Below the pieces are notes generated by a model. It did no database searches and was not told the origin of the DNA. It saw only the letters and a list, made by a program, of their open reading frames with translations. From positions 1 through 49,405 of the forward strand of contig CACXFM010000208.1 in the NCBI GenBank assembly GCA_902766955.1: DNA of 49,405 bases. Reading direction: 5' to 3'. Positions 35,522 to 44,342 of the stretch are shown here, one piece after another. The DNA is from an uncultured Lachnospiraceae bacterium. Its GTDB lineage: Bacteria > Bacillota > Clostridia > Lachnospirales > Lachnospiraceae. Within the stretch, counting starts at the first letter, position 1; every line of letters begins with the position of its first letter. The translations under genes and the position numbers were made by a program.

Positions 35522-38225
35522 AAGCGCCGCGTCCGTCCGGGCGCAGCATGAGGAAAATCCACACGGCGGCGGACAGAATTGAAACGGCAAGGCCGGGCAG
35601 AGCGCCCGGTCTTTTCCATGTCATGGAAACGGAAACCGTGCCGGACGGCACGCGGATGCCGCAGAGACCCCCGTTGATGTTTTCGACCGCGGCCGCGCTC
35701 CCGTCCACGGAAGCGGACCAGCAACCTGACCAGAGGACGGGGACACAGAGCATGCCGCCTTCCGAGGAGACCGTGCCGCTCCATGTATCCCTCTCAAAGC
35801 GGATGTCCGATGCTCCGGAAGTCAGAAGCGGTTCTCCGATCTTTTCTTTCCCCGCATATACGTAGAGGGACACAGCCTCCAGATCCGTGCGGGACGCGCC
35901 TTTGGGCGGATCCAGGCGGACCTGGGCGGTGTCTTCCGGCAGAAGAATGCACCCTTCCGGACAGTCGCCGTTCAGATAGATAGAGAGTCTGCAGGCGGGA
36001 TCCGGTCCCTCACCTTCGCGGCAGGGGTAAACCGAAAAGAGACTCCGTCTGCTTTTAAGCCCCCGGCACCGGATGTAGAGGAAACGCGGAGATGAGCCGC
36101 CGCCTCTGCCGATATCGAAGAACAGATAGGGGTCGCCGCCCGTTTTGCTGAGACGGAGCACACCGTCTGTTTCCTCCGCTTTCAGGTCTGAGGGCGAGGA
36201 GGCCCTGTCCCGGAGGTCCGTCACGGTGAAATCCTCTTCCCCGACGGGAGGGGCGGCTGCATCTGCGGCAGAGCCGCTGTCCGCGGGATCCGTCAGGAAA
36301 TATGCGCGCGTCATGGCGAGGAGGCGCTCCGGAGCCGGCAGGGCGGAAGCGGCTCCGGAATCCATCTCATCGGTATAGACATATCCGAAGTCCGGGGCAT
36401 TCCGCAGACGCCAGACGGCTTTGCCGCCGTCGGCCGTCACGCTGATTTTTTCGAAAAGAGAAGAAGGGGGCTGATTGACGGACAGCCCGTCGTTATTCAG
36501 AATGCAGTACCTGCCGCCCATGAGGAGCATCGGAATGCAGCTGTTCCAGCCGATGTCCATGTGATTCTGCGAGGGACTTCCGACCGCCGCGCATCTGGCC
36601 AGACTCTCGAGGGAAGCGGGATTGGCGTTCAGGTAGACCGAGAGGGCGGGGCGGTCCAGCAGCATGCCGGCATTTGCACCGAACGTGTCGGCGGACGCCC
36701 AAATGCGGTACAGGGAATCATCCTGTTCCTTTGTACTTTCCGCCGCTTCTTCCGTGCCGTAGAGGGAAGCTGCGCCGGCGTAGGCCTCCTTCGTGAGATA
36801 GGACCGGAAGAAAAGCGTGTCATAATTCATCACGGTCAGCTCCGCGGCGATGAGAAGCAGTAATGCGGGCATAAGGATCTTCTTTCCGGCCCGGAGAAAG
36901 AGAGCCGAACAGATCAGGGCCGCGTAGAGAAGCGCAAACAGAAGGGCCTCTTTAAATGCCCGGGTATAGACCTGGATGCCGTATCTGGATCCGAAGGTTT
37001 TAAGCAGAAACGGAGCCGCCGCCGTCAGGGCGGGAGCGAGAACGGCGGAAATGAGGAGCGGGCGCCGTTCCGGCTCACCGGAGAGATCCTTCAGAAAGAA
37101 GGCCAGCCCGGCGACGCCTGCAAATGTGATCATGAAAGAAAACCGCTGGACATCCCCGTTGAACTGCAGCAGCTGTCCGGCTTTGCGGAAGGTGAGCATG
37201 AGAACGGAGACGGCAATGACTGCCGCCGACGCGGCCCGCGTGCGCTTTTTGGCGAGAAGGTAGAAAACCGCGAACAGAACGAGAATACTGGAGGAGAGGA
37301 CTGCCGCCTCATAGTAGTTGGCACCCCCCGTATAGGAGGAACCGACTCCGGCGGCGTTGACGGAGAACAGGCGCCCGAACGAAGTGAGCAGCGTTTTCGG
37401 GGACTGCATGGGTGCACTTTTTACCCGGGCCGTCAGGTCGGCGGACCGGACGGAGCCCACAAGACCGGTATAAATCTGGACGGCCGCAAAGCAGGACAGA
37501 AGCAGTGCCCCGCAGGCGCAGGCGGCGGTCAGCGCGGTATCTCTGAAAAATTCCCTACCGGGATTCCGCGCGGCAAGCTGCCGGACGAGAAGAAACATAA
37601 ATATAAAAGCGCCGGTCATCCAGGTGAAGTAATAGTTGGTGACGACGAAGAGGGCCAGGCCGCCCGCAAGCAGGAGAAAGGAGCGGACCGTCCGCAGCTT
37701 CAGCGCGCGGGCGAACAGGTACATGCAAAGCGCGAAGACCGCCATGCAGCTTCCGATCGTGAGATTCTGGCTCCAGAGCGTGACATATCCGGAGAAGGAG
37801 AAGCAGAGCGCGGCGGCGCAGGCGGGAGCCTGCTGTCCCGTCAGAATGTGAAAGAAGCCGTAAGAAAAGACGGCCGTGGCGGCAGTCTCCAGAAAACGCG
37901 CCAGCATGAGCCCCGCGGGAAGTGTGTCCTTCGTGAAAAAGAGCAGGGGGAGTTTAAGCGGATTCAGGTATTTGAGCATGAGCTGGGTGATGTCAGCGCC
38001 GAGGCCGGCCTGCAGATGGAAGGCCGAAAAATCCCGGGTCCGGAAGAGCTTCTGCAGAAAGACCAGGATGGGGAAGCTGGAGGAGACCGAGTCGGATCCG
38101 ATGTCCGTATAGAGGTACACGGCGTCCCCCGTCAGAAACCGTCCGTAGAGGACGATGAATATCAGAGCAACAGAAAAGAGAAGGAGCAGAGGCCATGAAG
38201 GCCTCCGCCTGAAAGAGTTTTTCAT
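35487..38225 (-). CDS. YfhO family membrane glycosyltransferase-like protein
   Basis: The 912-residue protein matches the YfhO family: about 12-14 membrane segments in the N-terminal 520 residues, a large outside domain rich in beta strands (about 530-880), and a last membrane segment near the C-terminus. Seen: the opening L-Y-T-D-I-G-S-D-S, F-S-F-S-G-Y-V-T-L-W-S-Q-N and the N-Y-Y-F-T-W segment. YfhO proteins have a GT-C-like fold. In Bacillus and Listeria they work with a CsbB-type enzyme and a flippase to add sugars to lipoteichoic acid outside the cell. The start at 38225 has GGCGGGAT upstream; the longer frame adds 13 residues without a ribosome site. It follows wecE by 62 bases in the same direction. 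Confidence 0.87.
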   Translation of the reverse strand: MKNSFRRRPSWPLLLLFSVALIFIVLYGRFLTGDAVYLYTDIGSDSVSSSFPILVFLQKLFRTRDFSAFHLQAGLGADITQLMLKYLNPLKLPLLFFTKDTLPAGLMLARFLETAATAVFSYGFFHILTGQQAPACAAALCFSFSGYVTLWSQNLTIGSCMAVFALCMYLFARALKLRTVRSFLLLAGGLALFVVTNYYFTWMTGAFIFMFLLVRQLAARNPGREFFRDTALTAACACGALLLSCFAAVQIYTGLVGSVRSADLTARVKSAPMQSPKTLLTSFGRLFSVNAAGVGSSYTGGANYYEAAVLSSSILVLFAVFYLLAKKRTRAASAAVIAVSVLMLTFRKAGQLLQFNGDVQRFSFMITFAGVAGLAFFLKDLSGEPERRPLLISAVLAPALTAAAPFLLKTFGSRYGIQVYTRAFKEALLFALLYAALICSALFLRAGKKILMPALLLLIAAELTVMNYDTLFFRSYLTKEAYAGAASLYGTEEAAESTKEQDDSLYRIWASADTFGANAGMLLDRPALSVYLNANPASLESLARCAAVGSPSQNHMDIGWNSCIPMLLMGGRYCILNNDGLSVNQPPSSLFEKISVTADGGKAVWRLRNAPDFGYVYTDEMDSGAASALPAPERLLAMTRAYFLTDPADSGSAADAAAPPVGEEDFTVTDLRDRASSPSDLKAEETDGVLRLSKTGGDPYLFFDIGRGGGSSPRFLYIRCRGLKSRRSLFSVYPCREGEGPDPACRLSIYLNGDCPEGCILLPEDTAQVRLDPPKGASRTDLEAVSLYVYAGKEKIGEPLLTSGASDIRFERDTWSGTVSSEGGMLCVPVLWSGCWSASVDGSAAAVENINGGLCGIRVPSGTVSVSMTWKRPGALPGLAVSILSAAVWIFLMLRPDGRGASTRRRAYRRQN
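35593..35615 (+). terminator. Terminator of the rightward glycan operon, inside antisense yfhO
   Basis: CCGGGC (35593-35598), a five-base loop and GCCCGG (35604-35609) are followed by TCTTTT (35610-35615). It lies 72 bases after the GtrB-type gene stop, inside the coding part of yfhO on the other strand. Confidence 0.55.
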
Positions 38226-38287
38226 ATGATCGATCCCGCCTTTATGGACTGATAGAAGGTGCAAAAGGAATCGGTGATAAGGAAGTA

Positions 38288-39415
38288 TCAGCGGTAAAAC
38301 GCAGTGACGGCATCGATGACCTTCCGGCGGTCTTCGACGGAGAGTCCGTAATAGAGCGGCAGACGGAGCAGCCGTTCACTCTCTTTCGTCGTATATCTGT
38401 CTTCGCCGTCAAAGCGGCCGTATTTCCTGCCGGCAGGAGCCGAATGAAGCGGAATATAATGGAATACAGCCATGATGTCCCGGGACTTCAGATAATCGAT
38501 CAGAGCCGTGCGCTCTGCGAGATCCGCGGCTTTGATGTAGTACATATGGGCGTTATGTTCACAGCCCTCCGGAATGCAGGGCTGTTCGATCCGGCCCTCT
38601 GCGGCCAGGGGGCGGAGCGCCTCGTCATAGGCCTTCCATGTCTGCATGCGGTCTTCGTAGATCCGGTCGTACTGCTCCAGCTGCGCCCAGAGGTAGGCCG
38701 CGTTGATGTCACTCGGGAGATAGGAGGAGCCGTAGTCCTGCCAGGTATACTTATCGATCTGGCCGCGGTAGAAGCGGCTTCTGTCGGTTCCCTTCTCGCG
38801 GTAGATCTCCGCCTGGTCGCGGTAAGCGAGGTCCGGCAGAAGGATGGCGCCGCCTTCTCCCATGGACAGATTTTTGGTCTCGTGGAAGGAGAGACAGTTG
38901 AAGTCTCCGATGGTGCCCAGCATTCTCCCTCTGTAGGAGGAGCCGAAAGCCTGTGCGGCGTCCTCCACGACTTTGAGACCGTGCCGCGCGGCGATGGCGC
39001 AGATCGTGTCCATTTCACACGCGACGCCGGCATAATGCACCGCCACGATGACCCTGGTTTTATCTGTAATGGCTTCCTCGATCCTCGTCTCGTCAATGTT
39101 CATGGTGTCGGGCCGTATGTCCGTAAAGACGAGGGAGGCTCCCCTCTGCACGAAGGCATCGGCGGTGGAGCAGAAGGTATAGGACGGCAGGATCACTTCG
39201 TCGCCGGGCTTCAGATCACACAAAAGCGCCGCCATCTCGAGGGCGGCCGTCCCGGATGTGGTCAGATAGGTGGCGGGTACGCGGAAGAAGCTGTTCATCC
39301 ATTCCTGGCAGCGTTTCGTAAAGGGGCCGTCGCCGCAGATTTTGCCGTTCCGGCAGGCTTCTGCCATGTATTCCGTTTCGGTGCCGACGAAGGGGCGTAT
39401 GTTGAAATTTACCAT
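38288..39415 (-). CDS. wecE: dTDP-4-amino-4,6-dideoxygalactose transaminase (WecE/RffA)
   Basis: WecE is a PLP-dependent DegT/DnrJ/EryC1/StrS aminotransferase that converts dTDP-4-keto-6-deoxyglucose to dTDP-4-amino-4,6-dideoxygalactose (dTDP-Fuc4N). The 375-residue length fits. Seen: T-S-G-T-A-A-L-E-M-A near residue 53 (phosphate binding), V-V-E-D-A-A-Q-A-F-G, and S-F-H-E-T-K-N near residue 182, where the lysine carries PLP; the F-H-E-T-K-N form is typical of WecE. Its substrate is made by RmlB, encoded divergently 197 bases away. The acetyltransferase WecD is absent from the window, so the amino sugar may stay free or be modified by other acyl donors. Ribosome binding site is weak. Confidence 0.93.
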   Translation of the reverse strand: MVNFNIRPFVGTETEYMAEACRNGKICGDGPFTKRCQEWMNSFFRVPATYLTTSGTAALEMAALLCDLKPGDEVILPSYTFCSTADAFVQRGASLVFTDIRPDTMNIDETRIEEAITDKTRVIVAVHYAGVACEMDTICAIAARHGLKVVEDAAQAFGSSYRGRMLGTIGDFNCLSFHETKNLSMGEGGAILLPDLAYRDQAEIYREKGTDRSRFYRGQIDKYTWQDYGSSYLPSDINAAYLWAQLEQYDRIYEDRMQTWKAYDEALRPLAAEGRIEQPCIPEGCEHNAHMYYIKAADLAERTALIDYLKSRDIMAVFHYIPLHSAPAGRKYGRFDGEDRYTTKESERLLRLPLYYGLSVEDRRKVIDAVTAFYR

Positions 39416-39509
39416 GACTTATTATTCCGTATCCTTTCGGTACTTTTTATAGAAATGCAGTGTATTTCATTTTACATCTTTTAGGGCGGGAAGTCCAGTT
39501 TGCGCAAAG

Positions 39510-39538
39510 TTGCAAAGATCCTGCCTGAATGATATAAT
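39510..39538 (+). promoter_or_regulatory. Promoter of the rmlB glycan-export operon
   Basis: TTGCAA (39510-39515), a 17-base spacer and a perfect TATAAT (39533-39538) preceded by TGA (extended -10). It is the best promoter in the window. The predicted start near 39545 leaves a leader of about 68 bases before rmlB. The rest of the 197-base gap toward wecE is AT-rich; a TATAAA (39452-39447, minus strand) could serve wecE but lacks a -35 box. Confidence 0.78.
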
Positions 39539-39612
39539 AGCACGGATTCACTTTTTTTGTGGAAAGACATTTTAGACAGCCCGGCAGGCTGATGCATCAG
39601 GAGGTTACACGG

Positions 39613-40695
39613 ATGAGAACATATCTCGTAACAGGCGGAGCCGGTTTTATCGGTTCAAACTATATTCATTATATATTCAAAAAATACGGCGATGAAATCC
39701 GCGTGATCAACGTCGACAAGCTGACCTATGCGGGGAATCTGGAGAATCTGAAGGATATCGAAGACAAAGAAGGGTATACATTCGTAAAGGCAGATATCTG
39801 TGATGCGGAGACGATTGACCGGATCTTCCGCGAGAATGATATCAACAGGGTCGTGCATTTTGCGGCCGAGAGCCATGTGGACCGCAGCATCAAGGATCCC
39901 GGAGTCTTTGTCAGGACAAACGTGCTGGGGACGCTGACCATGCTGAATGCAGCCAGAAATGCCTGGGAGCAGGAGGACGGCAGCTATCTGCCGGATCACA
40001 AATTCCTGCATGTCTCCACGGACGAGGTATACGGCTCGCTCTCCAATCCGGAAGACTACTTCTATGAGACCACCAAGTATGATCCGCACAGCCCGTATTC
40101 CGCATCAAAAGCATCTTCCGATTTCATGGTGAAGGCTTTCATGGATACATACGGTTTCCCGGCCAATATCACAAACTGCAGCAACAATTACGGGCCGTAC
40201 CAGTTCCCGGAGAAGCTGATCCCGCTTATGATCCACAACGCGCTGCACGGGAAGAGCCTCCCGGTATACGGAGACGGCATGAATATCAGGGACTGGCTCT
40301 ATGTGGAGGACCACTGCAAGGGCATCGACCTGGTTCAGGAGAAGGGCCGGCTTTACGAGACGTATAATATCGGCGGCCATAACGAGAGGGAGAATATCAC
40401 CATCGTCAAGACGATCATCAGTACCCTGAGGGACATGCTTCCGGAGGACGATGAGAGACGGGCCCACATCACGGAAGACCTGATCACCTACGTGACGGAC
40501 CGCAAAGGACATGACAGACGGTATGCCATCGCGCCCGATAAAATCAAGAAGGAAGTCGGCTGGTATCCGGAGACATGCTTCGAAGACGGAATCAGAAAGA
40601 CCATCGCGTGGTATTTCGATCACCAGGAATGGATGGAGCGTGTGACCTCCGGGGCTTATCAGGATTATTACGAGTCCATGTATTCAAACCGCTGA
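39613..40695 (+). CDS. rmlB: dTDP-glucose 4,6-dehydratase (RmlB)
   Basis: RmlB turns dTDP-glucose into dTDP-4-keto-6-deoxyglucose, the branch point for dTDP-rhamnose and dTDP-Fuc4N. The start at 39613 has AGGAGG eight bases upstream and gives 360 residues; the longer frame is not needed. Seen: [11 protein letters not shown] (NAD binding, residues 6-16), [19 protein letters not shown] with the catalytic Thr-Asp-Glu, Y-S-A-S-K (Tyr/Lys pair) and [11 protein letters not shown]. First gene of the operon, 46 bases before rmlA. Confidence 0.97.
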   Translation: MRTYLVTGGAGFIGSNYIHYIFKKYGDEIRVINVDKLTYAGNLENLKDIEDKEGYTFVKADICDAETIDRIFRENDINRVVHFAAESHVDRSIKDPGVFVRTNVLGTLTMLNAARNAWEQEDGSYLPDHKFLHVSTDEVYGSLSNPEDYFYETTKYDPHSPYSASKASSDFMVKAFMDTYGFPANITNCSNNYGPYQFPEKLIPLMIHNALHGKSLPVYGDGMNIRDWLYVEDHCKGIDLVQEKGRLYETYNIGGHNERENITIVKTIISTLRDMLPEDDERRAHITEDLITYVTDRKGHDRRYAIAPDKIKKEVGWYPETCFEDGIRKTIAWYFDHQEWMERVTSGAYQDYYESMYSNR

Positions 40696-40741
40696 ATTTC
40701 ATTTTGTTATCAGACATCGTGAAGAAAGGAACAAAAGACGT

Positions 40742-41626
40742 ATGAAAGGAATCATACTGGCCGGCGGAAGCGGCACGCGCCTGTACCCGCTGACAAAAGC
40801 AGTCAGCAAACAGATGATGCCGGTTTATGACAAGCCGATGATTTATTATCCGCTTTCCACGCTGATGCTGGCCGGAATCAGGGAGATCCTGATTATCTCG
40901 ACCAGAAGGGACCTGCCCATGTTCGAGGAACTGTTCGGCGACGGCAGCCAGCTCGGCATGCATTTCAGCTATGCGGTGCAGGAGCATCCCAACGGACTTG
41001 CAGAGGCATTTCTGATCGGCGAACAGTTTATCGGAAATGACCGGGTGGCGCTGGTCCTGGGCGACAATATTTTCTACGGGCAGAGCTTCTCCAGAGTCCT
41101 GCGGGAGGCCGCCTCAAGGGAGAAGGGCGCCACGATCTTCGGCTATTACGTGAGGGATCCGAGGGAATACGGCGTCGTCGAGTTTGACCGCGACGGAAAG
41201 GCTCTCTCGATTGAAGAGAAGCCCGAGCATCCAAAGTCCAATTATGCGGTTCCCGGCCTCTATTTCTATGACAACGACGTGATCGACATCGCCAAAAACG
41301 TCAGGCCTTCGGCCAGAGGCGAACTGGAAATCACTTCTGTCAACAACGCCTATCTGGAACGCGGGGATCTCTTCGTGGAGACTCTCGGCAGAGGGTTTGC
41401 ATGGCTTGATACCGGAAATCACGACATGCTGCTGGATGCGGCCGATTTCGTTTCCGCCTTCCAGAAGAGACAGGGCCTCTACATTTCCTGTATCGAAGAG
41501 ATCGCGTATAAGAGAGGATTTATTGACAGAGAACAGCTGGAGAAGCTGGCGCAGCCCCTGATGAAGACCGCTTACGGGCAGTATCTGATGGAGATTGCGA
41601 AAGGACTTGGATCAGGCGAAAGGTGA
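40742..41626 (+). CDS. rmlA: Glucose-1-phosphate thymidylyltransferase (RmlA)
   Basis: RmlA joins glucose 1-phosphate and dTTP to dTDP-glucose. The 294-residue length is that of the short RmlA form. Seen: [15 protein letters not shown] at residues 4-18 (nucleotide binding), [23 protein letters not shown] near residue 110 (metal-binding Asp), and I-E-E-K-P near residue 160. AAAGGAAC precedes the start. It comes second in the operon; rmlC follows after 12 bases. Confidence 0.97.
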   Translation: MKGIILAGGSGTRLYPLTKAVSKQMMPVYDKPMIYYPLSTLMLAGIREILIISTRRDLPMFEELFGDGSQLGMHFSYAVQEHPNGLAEAFLIGEQFIGNDRVALVLGDNIFYGQSFSRVLREAASREKGATIFGYYVRDPREYGVVEFDRDGKALSIEEKPEHPKSNYAVPGLYFYDNDVIDIAKNVRPSARGELEITSVNNAYLERGDLFVETLGRGFAWLDTGNHDMLLDAADFVSAFQKRQGLYISCIEEIAYKRGFIDREQLEKLAQPLMKTAYGQYLMEIAKGLGSGER

Positions 41627-41638
41627 AGGCGGATATTG

Positions 41639-42208
41639 ATGGGTAAAATCAAAGTCGAAGAGTGTGGAATTGAGGGACTGAAAGTAGTGACGCCGTCCGT
41701 GTTCGGCGACCCGCGCGGCTATTTTATGGAGACATACCAGTATCTGGATTTTAAAGAAGCGGGTATTGACCAGGTCTTCGTGCAGGACAACCAGTCTTCT
41801 TCCGTAAAAGGTGTTCTCCGGGGACTTCATTTCCAGATCCGGTATCCCCAGGACAAGCTTGTCCGCGTCGTGAGAGGAGAAGTGTTCGACGTGGCCGTGG
41901 ACCTGCGCGAAGGATCCGCCACATACGGCAAATGGTTCGGCGTCGTCCTGTCCGCGGAGAATAAGAAACAGTTCTTCATCCCCAAGAATTTCGCGCACGG
42001 CTTCTATGTGCTGTCGGATGAAGCGGAATTCTGCTATAAATGCTCGGATTATTATCATCCGAACGACGAGGGAGGAATCGCCTGGAATGATCCCGACCTG
42101 GCGATTGAATGGCCCCTCATTCCCGGAACGGACCCGATTCTCTCCGAGAAAGACCGTAAATGGGGCTCTTTTTCCGCGTACCGCTTAGCGGCGCATGATC
42201 AGACATGA
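41639..42208 (+). CDS. rmlC: dTDP-4-dehydrorhamnose 3,5-epimerase (RmlC)
   Basis: RmlC epimerises C3 and C5 of dTDP-4-keto-6-deoxyglucose on the way to dTDP-L-rhamnose. The 189-residue cupin has F-G-D-P-R-G-Y-F-M-E-T near residue 22, V-L-R-G-L-H-F-Q with the catalytic His near residue 61, and P-K-N-F-A-H-G-F-Y-V-L. Start: ATG at 41639 (GGCGGA about six bases upstream); a TTG just before it is less likely. The final reductase RmlD is not seen next to it. The stop overlaps the exporter permease start (ATGA). Confidence 0.95.
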   Translation: MGKIKVEECGIEGLKVVTPSVFGDPRGYFMETYQYLDFKEAGIDQVFVQDNQSSSVKGVLRGLHFQIRYPQDKLVRVVRGEVFDVAVDLREGSATYGKWFGVVLSAENKKQFFIPKNFAHGFYVLSDEAEFCYKCSDYYHPNDEGGIAWNDPDLAIEWPLIPGTDPILSEKDRKWGSFSAYRLAAHDQT

Positions 42209-43023
42209 AGAAACAATCAAGGAACTTTCTTTTGAGCCTCCCTTCCGACATCGTGCGGAACAGGCGGCTGATTCTAAAACTTGCGAAAAATGATTTCAGG
42301 ACCAGATATGCCGGGTCTTATCTCGGTATTATCTGGGCTTTTGTTCAGCCTGTCGTGACGGTGCTGGTTTACTGGCTCGTATTCGGCCTCGGCTTTAAGA
42401 GTGCGACGACGACGGATGTGCCTTTTGTCCTGTATCTCACCTGCGGCATCGTCCCCTGGTTCTACTGTCAGGAACTCCTGATTTCCGGGACGAACGTACT
42501 TCTTGAATACAGTTATCTGGTCAAGAAGGTCGTGTTTGAGATCGGCGTTCTGCCCATGGTCAAGGCGGTATCCGCTTTCTTCGTGCACGCTTTTTTTATT
42601 CTGGTGGCGATCGTGATCGGGATGCTCTACGGGATCATGCCGTCGGTCTATCTGCTGCAGCTGGTATACTATTTTGCCGCGCTGTTTCTGTTTGTGCTCG
42701 GGATTGTGTACGGCAGCTGCGCGGTCGTGATTTTCTTCCGGGATCTGAGCCAGATCATCAGCATTATTCTGCAGGTGGGCATCTGGTCCGTTCCGATCAT
42801 GTTTAATCTGCAGACCTTCGAGACGCGTTCCTTCGCCTTTATCTTCAGGATCAATCCGATGTATTATATCGTGACCGGCTACAGGGACGCGATCTACGGA
42901 CATGTCTGGTTCTGGGAGAGAGGCTGGTATACGCTGTATTTCTGGGGCTGGACGGTCTTCCTTCTTCTGTTCGGGACTGCTGTTTTCCGGAAGCTGCGGG
43001 TTCATTTCGCCGATGTGCTGTGA
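42205..43023 (+). CDS. ABC-2 type polysaccharide export permease (Wzm/TagG)
   Basis: The 272-residue membrane protein has six membrane segments and the ABC2 opening R-R-L-I-L-K-L-A-K-N-D-F-R-T-R-Y-A-G-S-Y-L-G-I-I-W near residues 20-44, with the R-x-R-Y-x-x-S-x-L-G motif of Wzm/TagG/KpsM-type permeases. It forms the channel through which undecaprenyl-linked polysaccharide or teichoic acid crosses the membrane. It overlaps rmlC by four bases and precedes its ATPase by 14 bases. Whether it carries rhamnan-like glycan or teichoic acid cannot be read from the permease alone; the dTDP-sugar genes favour the former. Confidence 0.94.
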   Translation: MKKQSRNFLLSLPSDIVRNRRLILKLAKNDFRTRYAGSYLGIIWAFVQPVVTVLVYWLVFGLGFKSATTTDVPFVLYLTCGIVPWFYCQELLISGTNVLLEYSYLVKKVVFEIGVLPMVKAVSAFFVHAFFILVAIVIGMLYGIMPSVYLLQLVYYFAALFLFVLGIVYGSCAVVIFFRDLSQIISIILQVGIWSVPIMFNLQTFETRSFAFIFRINPMYYIVTGYRDAIYGHVWFWERGWYTLYFWGWTVFLLLFGTAVFRKLRVHFADVL

Positions 43024-43037
43024 TGTGAGGAGTTTAC

Positions 43038-44315
43038 ATGTCAGAGAATGCAATTGAGATCAGTCACCTCACCAAGACCTATAAATTATATAAGAAGCCT
43101 TCGGACAGGCTGAAAGAGGCACTGGGGCTGTCCCGGAAGAAGCGGTATACGGAGCTGAACGCACTGGATGACGTCAGTTTCTCCGTCAGAAAAGGAGAGA
43201 CGGTCGGGATCATCGGCACCAACGGATCGGGCAAATCCACCATACTGAAGATCATTACCGGCGTTCTGAGCGAGACTTCGGGGGAGGTGAAGGTCGACGG
43301 CCGTATTTCCGCCCTTCTAGAGCTGGGAGCCGGGTTCAATATGGAGTACACCGGGATCGAGAATGTATATCTCAACGGCACGATGATCGGCTTCACCAGG
43401 GAGGAGATCGACGCAAAGCTTGCGGATATTCTTGATTTTGCGGATATAGGGGATTTTGTCAACCAGCCCTGCAAGACCTATTCGAGCGGTATGTTCGTGC
43501 GCCTGGCCTTTGCGGTGGCGATCAATATTGATCCGGAGATTCTGATCGTGGATGAAGCGCTGTCGGTCGGCGACGTGTTCTTCCAGGCCAAGTGCTACCA
43601 TAAATTTGACGAGTTCAAGCGGCAGGGCAAAACCATCCTGTTCGTGAGCCACGATCTGGGATCCGTCTCCAAATACTGCGACCGCGTCGTCCTTCTGAAC
43701 AAGGGCGTCAAAATGGCGGAGGGAAGCCCGAAGGAGATGGTGGACCTCTACAAGCGCCTGCTCGTCCATCTGGAGAGCGGGGAAGAGGAAGTGAAGGAGG
43801 AGGAGACCGCCGACAGCGGCGTGAAGCAGCCTCTGACCGGTCCGCTGCCCATGAATCCCCATACCCTGGAGTACGGGGAGGGGCAGGCCGAGATCATCCA
43901 GGTCGTGACGATGGATGATTCGGGACAGATCACGAACGCGCTGGAAAAGTTCCGGCCGTTTGCAATCCGGATGAGGGTGCGCTTCCTGGCCGACGTGGAG
44001 AGTCCCATCTATGCGTTTACGGTCAAGAACCTGCAGGGGACGGAGCTGACAGGCACCAACACCATGTTTGAGAAAATTGACACGGAGAACCGCAGGGCGG
44101 GGGACGTGACGGAAGTGACCTTCCGGCAGAACCTGAATCTGCAGGGCGGAGAATATCTCCTGTCCTTCGGATGTACCGGGTACCAGGCCGGGGATTTTCA
44201 CGTATTTCACAGACTGTATGACGTGCTGAACTTCACATGCATCTCGACCAAAAATACGGTCGGCTTTTATGATATGGACTCCGAGATCGGAGTGCGGACA
44301 ATCAGCCCCAGGTGA
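43038..44315 (+). CDS. Polysaccharide export ABC ATPase with C-terminal glycan-binding domain (Wzt type)
   Basis: The 425-residue protein has an ATPase part and a carbohydrate-binding tail. Seen: I-G-T-N-G-S-G-K-S-T (Walker A, residues 59-68), the L-L-E-L-G-A-G-F loop, Y-S-S-G-M (signature, 148-152), and I-L-I-V-D-E-A-L-S-V-G-D (Walker B, 168-179). After an acidic linker (about 245-265) residues 275-425 form a beta-sandwich resembling the Wzt C-terminal domain (for example N-x-x-G and the final Y-D-M-D-S-E-I). In E. coli O9a and similar systems that domain reads the modified chain end before export. TagH and simple capsule ATPases lack it, so the exported chain here probably carries a cap. 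Confidence 0.93.
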   Translation: MSENAIEISHLTKTYKLYKKPSDRLKEALGLSRKKRYTELNALDDVSFSVRKGETVGIIGTNGSGKSTILKIITGVLSETSGEVKVDGRISALLELGAGFNMEYTGIENVYLNGTMIGFTREEIDAKLADILDFADIGDFVNQPCKTYSSGMFVRLAFAVAINIDPEILIVDEALSVGDVFFQAKCYHKFDEFKRQGKTILFVSHDLGSVSKYCDRVVLLNKGVKMAEGSPKEMVDLYKRLLVHLESGEEEVKEEETADSGVKQPLTGPLPMNPHTLEYGEGQAEIIQVVTMDDSGQITNALEKFRPFAIRMRVRFLADVESPIYAFTVKNLQGTELTGTNTMFEKIDTENRRAGDVTEVTFRQNLNLQGGEYLLSFGCTGYQAGDFHVFHRLYDVLNFTCISTKNTVGFYDMDSEIGVRTISPR

Positions 44316-44342
44316 GTGACGGGGCGGGGAGGTGTTCGGAAT

